From positions 1 to 40,427 of IMG/VR virus record IMGVR_UViG_3300021335_000034: a stretch of DNA of 40,427 bases; one strand, 5' to 3'. The notes beneath the pieces are model-generated. The model did not search any database and was not told where the DNA came from. It worked only from the letters and a program-made list of their open reading frames with translations. The translations under genes and the position numbers were made by a program. Positions within the stretch are counted from its first letter, which is position 1. Each line of letters opens with the position of its first letter. Of this stretch, positions 31,117-38,398 are shown one piece after another. The stretch is from a virus.

Positions 31117-31248
31117 TTAACTCCGCGTGGCCGCAGCTTCATAGGCGGCAATAGCCTGACGGATTTTTTCCATCGTGGCAGTGTATGCCTCGACGCGACC
31201 GTAATACCAGTGGCGTTCAAACTCGCGGAACAGATCGATCAGTTCCAC
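31117..31248 (-). CDS. Hypothetical protein, 43 aa
   Basis: A frame from GTG 31248 to TAA 31117 encodes MELIDLFREFERHWYYGRVE and a helical end. It lies between the homing endonuclease and lysis genes. Short and supported only by position and a plausible helical composition. Confidence 0.4.
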   Translation of the reverse strand: MELIDLFREFERHWYYGRVEAYTATMEKIRQAIAAYEAAATRS

Positions 31249-31338
31249 GGCACACCGGTGATTTCTACTGCAGTTTAAGGCATCTTAGCTGCCGAGCGCC
31301 TCGATCATTTGGTAGGATAGTGTTTTCGTCGCTGTGCT

Positions 31339-31842
31339 GTGACTGGGCTGCCAAACCCTTGCTTGCCGCTGGAAATTGCCGAAAGCTGGTTTTCATGCGA
31401 TTTTGAAAACGGAATTCTTTACTGGAAAAAAGGCCGAAGGAGGGGCTATCCGGCTGGCACCGTAAAGCCACACGGGTATCGAATCTTAACTCTAAACAAA
31501 AAGTACTATCCTGTTCACAGGATTATATGGATGCTTTACACCAAAAAAGACCCGTATCCGCTATGTGTAGACCATGCAAATGGGGTGCGTAGCGACAACA
31601 GAATAAGCAACCTTAGGCTGGCAACAAAAGCGGAAAACACTCAAAACCAAAAAATAACTAAACGCAATACTTCTGGATACAAAGGTGTTAGCTACATAAA
31701 AAGTAGAAGCACCTGGGACGCGAGAATAATGAAAAATCGCAAAGTTTACTGGCTAGGCGCATTCAAAAGTAAAGAGGAGGCTTTTGCCGCTTATCAAAAA
31801 GCAGCGCAAGACCTCCATGGAGACTTTGCTCGCTTAGCTTAA
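31339..31842 (+). CDS. AP2-HNH homing endonuclease
   Basis: The 167-aa product starts with GTG. It has HRIIWMLYTKKDPYPLCVDH (His60, Asp78-His79) and NRISNLRLATKAENTQNQ, the HNH core of phage homing enzymes, followed by NTSGYKGVSYIKSRSTWDAR and LGAFKSKEEAFAAYQKAAQD, an AP2 DNA-binding domain. It is on the plus strand inside a minus-strand block and is visibly richer in A and T. It is probably a mobile free-standing homing gene. Confidence 0.88.
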   Translation: MTGLPNPCLPLEIAESWFSCDFENGILYWKKGRRRGYPAGTVKPHGYRILTLNKKYYPVHRIIWMLYTKKDPYPLCVDHANGVRSDNRISNLRLATKAENTQNQKITKRNTSGYKGVSYIKSRSTWDARIMKNRKVYWLGAFKSKEEAFAAYQKAAQDLHGDFARLA

Positions 31843-32150
31843 GCCCAAGGCACTCCAGCAGCTTTTGTGGGACTTCTTTTCTCATCGAGCTGCGCTTGCA
31901 GTGCGGCCTCGATTTCAACGACTTTCTCATCACCGAACGCATCTTTGATCCAGCCGACGACAATTTCTTCGGTAAGGCTGTCGAAGGGGATCATGGTATC
32001 AGGCTCAGGCGCTTCAAGCCTAAGTGACCCATACGTTCCAGAAGAATGGAAATTATCATTTGCTGAAACCGTATAATGAACGGCAAAAACGACGCCATTA
32101 GCAGTGTGGCGTTCCATGTTGGCGATGCGCCAAGAAAAGATGGTGTTCAT
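31839..32150 (-). CDS. Small tail-region protein (DUF7936-like)
   Basis: The start MNTIFSWRIANMERHTANGV at ATG 32150 gives 103 aa and is preferred over 32192. It has VVFAVHYTVSANDNFHSSGT and a C-terminal helix with IVVGWIKDAFGDEKVVEIEA; similar proteins occur next to cyanophage tail fibres. A TACAAT box (32177-32172) lies upstream. It overlaps the homing gene on the other strand by four bases. Confidence 0.65.
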   Translation of the reverse strand: MNTIFSWRIANMERHTANGVVFAVHYTVSANDNFHSSGTYGSLRLEAPEPDTMIPFDSLTEEIVVGWIKDAFGDEKVVEIEAALQAQLDEKRSPTKAAGVPWA

Positions 32151-32279
32151 GATATTTAAAAGCCTGTTGACATTGTAGCGCAAAACCCCCATGGGGACAT
32201 AAGTCGGTTATCGCGGCAGGGCGAGTAGAGAGTAGGACTTAGAGGTCTAGCACAAAAAGCAGCGCTAGCGAACTTGGTT

Positions 32280-34280
32280 TCAAGTGTAATCGGAGCCAAA
32301 AATAGTTCGGTACGTCACATAAAGAGTTGTAGTAAAACTAATAGCTCCACCATGAGTTGGCGTAATCTGAAGGATTTCATCAGAACCAGAAGTAGTAGCT
32401 GTGGCCGTCAAGTCTGTATATGTTCTGTTGCCAGTATTTAAATTACTAGAGTTGGTGATCGATTCCCGCAGTACATTCCGAGTGTTTGAGCCCGATTGAC
32501 CATTTACTTGCCAAAGGAATCGCGCTGTTATGACTGAATTACCAGCCCCAGCAACCGCTGATACAAGCACTTCAACTACTTTAGTGCCAAAACCTGGAGT
32601 AGGTGTTGTCAAAACAGTAGTAGCAACTCCACTGCTGACTGAACCAACGGATGTTGTGCCTTGTTGTGAATTACCTATTTGAGCGGTTCCATTTACTGTG
32701 AGTGTATGGGAACCACTAGACGTGTTAACTAAGAGCCTGCGGGAACTACTGTCAACAAACAAAACATCTGTATTGATCGCCAGGTTTCCAGTTGTCTCGA
32801 CCGTCTGGCTGCCGAAGTCGGGGTCGATCTTCGTGCCAGCAATCGCAGCACTGGCATTGACATCACCGTCAACGATCACGCCAGATGCGATCGAGGTAGA
32901 GATGCTTGCGCCACTGGTCAGATCACTGCTGACCGTACCAGTCACATCTCCTGTGACTTCGAATGTGCGGCTGCTGTCGAGCTTTGTCGCCGTCGCAGCA
33001 TTGCCGCTAGTGTCTTGATTACCTGTAGTGTTAACGCCTGGCAGGTTGATATTGGCAGTGCCATCAAACGACACGCCGCCGATGTCACGTGCAGTTTCTA
33101 GCGCCGTTGCAGTATCGGCATTACCTGCCAGATCAGCAGTGATCGTGCCAGCAGTGAAATCACCGAACGCATCCCGCGCAACAATGGCGTTTGCTGTGTT
33201 GGAATCAGTTGCGGTGGTGGCGCTATTGCTGACCTTACCTGCAGTGCTGATGGTGTCGAGCTTCGTGTCAGCAATGGCAGCCGAAGCATTGATGTCACCG
33301 TTGACGATGGTGTCATCCAAGATCATCGTGCTGGTCACCGTGCCAGTGTCGCTAGTGGTGACAACTGTGGAATCGAGATAAGCCGCATCAATCGCGTCGC
33401 CTTCCCAAGTACCAGTAGCGATGGTGCCGACGCTGGTCAAACTGGAGTTAACAACACCGCTACCAAGCGTGGTGGCATTGAGCACACCATTGCCGTCGAT
33501 GTAAAACTCTTTGCCGCTTGCTAATTCGACGTGCTCGCTGCTGGTCCAAGCATCAGTGGCATTGACCCAGTTGATCGTTTTATCGGTTGCACCCTTCAGC
33601 GTGATGCCGCCACCGTCAGCGGTTGTGTCGGTTGGGGTGCCAACAACACCAAGCTCAATGTTTTTGTCTTCAACGACAAGCGTCTGCGTTTCAAGTGTTG
33701 TTGTCACACCTTCAACCGTCAGATCACCGACAACTGTCAGATCACCGCCGATGGTGCCGTTGCTACTGACATCAAGCGTGCCAGTGATGCCAAGCTCATT
33801 GCCATCAAAGGTAAGGTTGGCGCTGTCTTCGAGTTCGCCGCTCGCACCAGCAATGACGACGCGATCTTCAGTCAGATCAGAAACGGCTGCACTGGCAAGC
33901 GTGGATTGACCGTCTACGTCAAGCGTCGAATCCAATGTGGTGGCGCCCGTTACGTCAAGCGTTCCAGGAACATCAACGTTATTGGTCCATTCAACGCCAT
34001 TACCAGCGGCGTCGGTTTGAAGCAACTGCCGAGCAGCACCATCAGCCAGCTTGCTAACGGCGATCTCGGCGTTGGCGTTTACATCCGCGTCAACGATCAC
34101 ACCAGCAGCGATCGAGGACGTGCCATCGGTGGCAACGTCTACATCACCTGTAATCTTGCCGACGACCTCACCGACACTGACTTTTTTGGTCACATCGGCA
34201 TCAACATCCACCACCGGCATAACGTCAGTGGTGGACGGATCCGTTAGATTGGTCAGTTCTGTGATCTTGATGTTAGCCAC
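32280..34280 (-). CDS. Tail fibre protein with repeated strand motifs
   Basis: The 666-aa product begins MANIKITELTNLTDPSTTDV, a fibre anchor pattern. It has repeats of the type VIVDADVNANAEIAVSKL / VIVDGDVNASAAIAGTKI, and TTLDSTLDVDGQSTL-like beta-helical repeats. The last about 115 residues (from SVSSGVATTVLTTPTPGFGT) are homologous to the end of the next gene. It starts with GTG. It is likely a side fibre that binds the host surface. Confidence 0.8.
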   Translation of the reverse strand: MANIKITELTNLTDPSTTDVMPVVDVDADVTKKVSVGEVVGKITGDVDVATDGTSSIAAGVIVDADVNANAEIAVSKLADGAARQLLQTDAAGNGVEWTNNVDVPGTLDVTGATTLDSTLDVDGQSTLASAAVSDLTEDRVVIAGASGELEDSANLTFDGNELGITGTLDVSSNGTIGGDLTVVGDLTVEGVTTTLETQTLVVEDKNIELGVVGTPTDTTADGGGITLKGATDKTINWVNATDAWTSSEHVELASGKEFYIDGNGVLNATTLGSGVVNSSLTSVGTIATGTWEGDAIDAAYLDSTVVTTSDTGTVTSTMILDDTIVNGDINASAAIADTKLDTISTAGKVSNSATTATDSNTANAIVARDAFGDFTAGTITADLAGNADTATALETARDIGGVSFDGTANINLPGVNTTGNQDTSGNAATATKLDSSRTFEVTGDVTGTVSSDLTSGASISTSIASGVIVDGDVNASAAIAGTKIDPDFGSQTVETTGNLAINTDVLFVDSSSRRLLVNTSSGSHTLTVNGTAQIGNSQQGTTSVGSVSSGVATTVLTTPTPGFGTKVVEVLVSAVAGAGNSVITARFLWQVNGQSGSNTRNVLRESITNSSNLNTGNRTYTDLTATATTSGSDEILQITPTHGGAISFTTTLYVTYRTIFGSDYT

Positions 34281-34376
34281 AGCGGTAAACCCATGCTATT
34301 TTTAGTTTAGCCTAGCACGTCGAACCTGCGCTAAACCGCTTGACTGTATTGCTAAGCCCAGATTCGTAGTTATCAA

Positions 34377-36365
34377 TCAAGAAAAATCGGTGCCAGTTAC
34401 AGTTCTGTAAAATATCTCACCTGTTGAGCTAAAACTAATCGCTCCCCCATGGGTAACAGTTATTTGCAGTATTTCATCGCTTCCAGAAGTGGTTGCTGTA
34501 GCTGTAATGTCAGAAAAAGTTCTGTTGGAAGAATTTAGATTACTAGAAGTTGATATAAAAATTCGATCAACTTGCCTGGTGTTTGATCCTAATTGTCCAT
34601 TTACAGTCCATAGAAATTTTGCAGTTCTTGAACAGTTTCCGTTAGCAATAGCATTAACAGTGACTTCAACTGTTTTGACGCCAAAGCCAGGCTGAGCCGT
34701 ACTTAAAACTGTGACAGGAGATCCGTTGCTTAAAGATACACTTTTTGTTCCCTGCTGAGATCCATCAAGAATTAAATCCCCGGAAGAGGTAAACGAGGCT
34801 TTTTCAACACCTTCAACACTAAAAGCTAGATCACCATCTGAATTTTGGAACAATCCTGTATTGCGTGTGCCTATGCCCACCGATGGGCCTCCCGCCGATC
34901 CGTCTTCAAATTGGCATTTAGTAATGACATCATTAACACCACGGACGAACACTTCGCCGGGGCAAGCAACAAACTCATCTACAACAACTGTTGCCGAAGT
35001 TGTGGTTGGTTGGAAATAAATTGCTGGCGCATTTGTTCTATAATATCTCCAGTCTGAATCAACAGTGCTATCTACAGTGATAATATTAGACGCTCCTCCA
35101 GTTGCGCGTAATTGTGCCGTCCCGGATGTAACCTTGTACTTAACATAGAATCCGCCGGACTCACCTAAATCGAAACCATTTCGCTGGGTGGAGGACATGG
35201 TGAATTCAACATGACCGTCACCATTGATAGCTGGTGTGGCACTTGATGCAGTAGGGGAATAAGTTAAAGCAGCAGCAGCCGCATCGGTAGAGCAAGAAGT
35301 ATCAGGAAAAAGGTTTATAAGCTGTCTGGAAGCAAAAAATACTGCGTTATTATTATTTATACATGTAACACCAGTAGTGGATGAAGCCGCAAGAAAATTA
35401 ACAAACAACCCTTGAATTTTAGCTGCAGAATTTGCATCAATTTTTATTAGAGACCCTGGCAAAAATTTAATGCCTTCAAAAGAAGCACCAGAAGTTGTCA
35501 GATCAAAGGCTGGTCTGTCGTAACACTCCCAATAACCACCGGAAATGCTAATGCCATCACAATTTGTAAATTTTACCCCTTGATTTTGAGCGTTACACCC
35601 TTGCAAGGTAATTCCCTCCGAGCCATTGACATCTAAACAGTCATTTGTGCTTGGACTGGTTGGAGATGCGTGCCAAAAAGTGCAAGCCGAAAAAGTCACC
35701 GCATTTAGAGTTTGACTGTTAGGACTTAAGACTCCAGTGTTACAGTCTTTCCAGTAGCAATTTACAAATGTACTCCAGTAAAAATTACCTTGAACATCTA
35801 AAGCAACATCGCAAGTAAAAAATCTTACACGGTCAAATTTAAGGTTGTACGTGGCTCCAGATGTCTGTATCAGATTTGTGGTACCGCTACTCCCTAAAAA
35901 TTGAAGGTCTTGAAAAACATGCTGGCTTCCCGATAAAGTTATACCGTAACCCGAAGAAGAAATCGCCTTGATCGTGGTTTGCCTGTAATTATCTCCTACA
36001 AATGTTTTGTTGTCACCGCTGATTGATAAACCATCAACAATGTATGTCCCAGATGGGAAATAAATTTTAGTCCCAGAGTTTATAGCGTTTTCAATAGCAG
36101 TCGTATCGTCCGTTACGCCATCACCTGTCGCTCCAAAGTCCTTAACGCTTACAAAATCTTGCAATTTGCTTTCAACACTACGCGCAACTGATCCGTTACC
36201 GGTTTGCTCAAAGTTGCTAATAAATTCTTGAACAACTCCGTTTGTGTCTTCTATATACAGTTTTGCATCCGCTGCATTAACTCCAATCTCGCCAATATCA
36301 AGATCGCTCGGAGCAGGTGCCTGCCCAGAGCTTGTATTGTTTTTGTGGATGATCTTAAGCGTCAT
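34377..36365 (-). CDS. Tailspike with pectate-lyase fold
   Basis: The 662-aa product has an N-terminal APSDLDIGEIGVNAADAKLY anchor motif, then VSVKDFGATGDGVTDDTTAI (residues about 72-91) opening a pectate lyase superfamily beta-helix, with right-handed helix repeats to about residue 330. The C-terminal about 120 residues are shared with the fibre gene. Base use is more AT-rich than in the head genes, suggesting transfer. It may bind or cut surface polysaccharide. Confidence 0.85.
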   Translation of the reverse strand: MTLKIIHKNNTSSGQAPAPSDLDIGEIGVNAADAKLYIEDTNGVVQEFISNFEQTGNGSVARSVESKLQDFVSVKDFGATGDGVTDDTTAIENAINSGTKIYFPSGTYIVDGLSISGDNKTFVGDNYRQTTIKAISSSGYGITLSGSQHVFQDLQFLGSSGTTNLIQTSGATYNLKFDRVRFFTCDVALDVQGNFYWSTFVNCYWKDCNTGVLSPNSQTLNAVTFSACTFWHASPTSPSTNDCLDVNGSEGITLQGCNAQNQGVKFTNCDGISISGGYWECYDRPAFDLTTSGASFEGIKFLPGSLIKIDANSAAKIQGLFVNFLAASSTTGVTCINNNNAVFFASRQLINLFPDTSCSTDAAAAALTYSPTASSATPAINGDGHVEFTMSSTQRNGFDLGESGGFYVKYKVTSGTAQLRATGGASNIITVDSTVDSDWRYYRTNAPAIYFQPTTTSATVVVDEFVACPGEVFVRGVNDVITKCQFEDGSAGGPSVGIGTRNTGLFQNSDGDLAFSVEGVEKASFTSSGDLILDGSQQGTKSVSLSNGSPVTVLSTAQPGFGVKTVEVTVNAIANGNCSRTAKFLWTVNGQLGSNTRQVDRIFISTSSNLNSSNRTFSDITATATTSGSDEILQITVTHGGAISFSSTGEIFYRTVTGTDFS

Positions 36366-36385
36366 AGCAAAACCGCGATATTAGA

Positions 36386-36415
36386 ATTGTAGCTCATATC
36401 AAGCGACGCCTTCAA
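36386..36415 (-). promoter_or_regulatory. Promoter candidate before the tailspike gene
   Basis: On the minus strand TTGAAG (36415-36410), an 18-bp spacer, and TACAAT (36391-36386). The tailspike ATG is 21 bases downstream. It overlaps the end of the preceding gene. Confidence 0.5.
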
Positions 36416-37592
36416 GTAGCTCGACATCCCTGACAGTAACGAAGTTTGCCGATCCAGTGATCACCTCTGTTGCCCGTGTGCTGATAGCCGTGCTTGTGAT
36501 CAAAATCTGCGCTCTGTAGTACAGGTCACCTGGCAGCAGCGTGTAGGTGTAGCTTACCCGATCACGCTGGTCAGGATCGATCATCCAGAATTCAGCAGTT
36601 GCTTCGGCCTGCTCTGCGGTATTGAGCAGCAAACGCAGCAGATTACTAGTACCAACGCTGGCAGGCACCTGATCGGCAAGTTCGCCAATCTCGCTACGCG
36701 GCGTAATATTCGCATTGTCATACGGATCGGTACCCGCATCTAAACTTGCGTCATCATAGTCTGGACCGTAATCCGCAAGGCTTCCTGATGTTCCAGTGAT
36801 ATTTGCTGAGTTGTATGTCAGGTTTTCTTCAACGCCAACGAAGCAGCGTGCATTGGCATAGTCATCTCGATTGACGATTGCGGTTGTTCGCGTGTCAATA
36901 GACTCACGCTCCACCAAGAAATCCAAGCTGCCACCGCCTTGAATCAGCGATTTAACGCCATCAAAGAACTGATCGCCAAGTCCCGTCGTGTCGATTTCAT
37001 TGCCATTAAGGCTCAGCTCCCAGCTCTGCAGCGAACACTCCAGCTTCCATTCATTGACTAGCCTTAGCTCAACACTGGCAGTCGTGTCGATAAAATCATC
37101 AAAATCAATGTTTTCGCGTGTTGCACCTGACGCTCCAGCCAAGGCGGCAGCTCTCGTTCTATAAAACGAGAGCCTATTTAGTTGATCGACGTGTACATAT
37201 AACTGATTTCGATACGGTTGCTGGTCTACGGCTACTGGTTCAATGACAAGAGCATCACCGCTTTGGGTTGTCAGCGGTTCGTTTCCCTCTGTGCTCAGCC
37301 ACCTGAACGGCCTTAACAAGCCTGATGGGTAGGCGACGCTGTAGTCAACAGCTTCGGCCCAATCCTGGTGCTGGTACGTGTTGGCGTACGTTGGCACCAA
37401 CCGCGAATCGAAAAGGTAGTCATTAGGCCAGTTGTCAACGCTCGCAACCTCAACAAGATCACCAGTTCTAAAACTCGGAGCTGAGAGCAGGACGATGTTC
37501 TTGTCTTGATTCAGGTCAGTAACGTCAACGACAACAGGTGTTGGCGCCGAGCGGTTGAGAATGACCCTGCCATTGGTGCCAAGGACTGCCAT
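36399..37592 (-). CDS. Tail structural protein with tail-tube-like domain
   Basis: The 397-aa product has an unrecognised N-terminal half (Ig-like strands with RTGDLVEVASVDNWPNDYLF) and a centre with SWELSLNGNEIDTTGLGDQF, matching the strand-turn motif of the tail tube protein. It starts on the last base of the upstream gene. It probably extends or caps the distal tail, but its exact role is unknown. Confidence 0.6.
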   Translation of the reverse strand: MAVLGTNGRVILNRSAPTPVVVDVTDLNQDKNIVLLSAPSFRTGDLVEVASVDNWPNDYLFDSRLVPTYANTYQHQDWAEAVDYSVAYPSGLLRPFRWLSTEGNEPLTTQSGDALVIEPVAVDQQPYRNQLYVHVDQLNRLSFYRTRAAALAGASGATRENIDFDDFIDTTASVELRLVNEWKLECSLQSWELSLNGNEIDTTGLGDQFFDGVKSLIQGGGSLDFLVERESIDTRTTAIVNRDDYANARCFVGVEENLTYNSANITGTSGSLADYGPDYDDASLDAGTDPYDNANITPRSEIGELADQVPASVGTSNLLRLLLNTAEQAEATAEFWMIDPDQRDRVSYTYTLLPGDLYYRAQILITSTAISTRATEVITGSANFVTVRDVELLEGVA

Positions 37593-37978
37593 TACGTTGA
37601 GGAGATGGTCAGGTCACCAGTGAACGTAAATGCAACATTTGTGCTTGTGACATCACCGACAGTCACAGTTGAACCAACGCTTGTAATTAGGACGCTGCCG
37701 GAGATTGTTTTGCCTGTGGTCAATGTCAGCGTTGCAGTGATAGCGCCTTGCGAATCTGTGTTGATTTTTGCGTAAACGTCGTCAAGTAAGCTATTTTCGT
37801 ACAGCAAAGTTGCGCTACCGGACGCACCACGCAAACCTGTGACGTATGTCCTGCTGGAATCACCTAAATTTGTGGTTTCTAGTGTATCGCGTGAAATGTC
37901 AACACTTGCATCACGAACCACAACCGTCGAGTCGAGCCCGGTGATCGAGAAATTGCCTGTAGTGCTCGTGACTGCCAT
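37592..37978 (-). CDS. Tail-tube-like protein, 128 aa
   Basis: This 128-aa protein has VVRDASVDISRDTLETTNLG and TYVTGLRGASGSATLLYEN, the same order of strands as the major tail tube protein, at smaller size. It lies after the tail tip genes, so it is not the main tube subunit. It may form a distal ring. Confidence 0.6.
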   Translation of the reverse strand: MAVTSTTGNFSITGLDSTVVVRDASVDISRDTLETTNLGDSSRTYVTGLRGASGSATLLYENSLLDDVYAKINTDSQGAITATLTLTTGKTISGSVLITSVGSTVTVGDVTSTNVAFTFTGDLTISST

Positions 37979-37990
37979 GAGGGTTGCCTT

Positions 37991-38398
37991 TTAGCTAATT
38001 CTAAGCTCTGCCGTCAAGCTGACGCTAACATTCGACCTGCCAGGTGCAACGCTTTCAACCTGAGGTGGTGAGTCCTCAGAGAATGCCCAAAGCAGCCCCG
38101 CACCAGTAGCGCTTGCGTTCAGCCAGCTGGTTAGCGTCGTGTCCGCTCCATCGAATAGCACGCTGGGTAGCGTAAGGCTATCGACAGAGCCCTTTGCGGT
38201 GTTGTATGCGTTAAGGATCGCGGAAGTGTCCGTGTCGTCGATGTTGTTGAACTGCAGCGATAACGTGGCGCGGCTTGGGCGGCTGCCCCATAACCTGCGA
38301 GTTATCACGCCGGACTGAGAGGTTTGCGTTTGCGTGGGCCAACGCGGTGCGACAAAACTGCGGCCTGTTGGAGCGATACTCGGAAATGTAGTTGCCAT
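37991..38398 (-). CDS. Minor tail protein, 135 aa
   Basis: The 135-aa product starts with TFPSIAPTGRSFVAPRWPTQ and has RRLWGSRPSRATLSLQFNNI, a pattern seen in small minor tail proteins of cyanophages. Its ATG overlaps the tail-tip stop by one base. It is predicted to be a tail-tip accessory protein; the exact role is unknown. Confidence 0.6.
   Translation of the reverse strand: MATTFPSIAPTGRSFVAPRWPTQTQTSQSGVITRRLWGSRPSRATLSLQFNNIDDTDTSAILNAYNTAKGSVDSLTLPSVLFDGADTTLTSWLNASATGAGLLWAFSEDSPPQVESVAPGRSNVSVSLTAELRIS

Noticed and set aside
33531-34247. 238-aa plus-strand frame opposite the tail fibre gene
   Set aside because: Its repeats mirror the repeated fibre sequence in another frame, and no start signal is seen.
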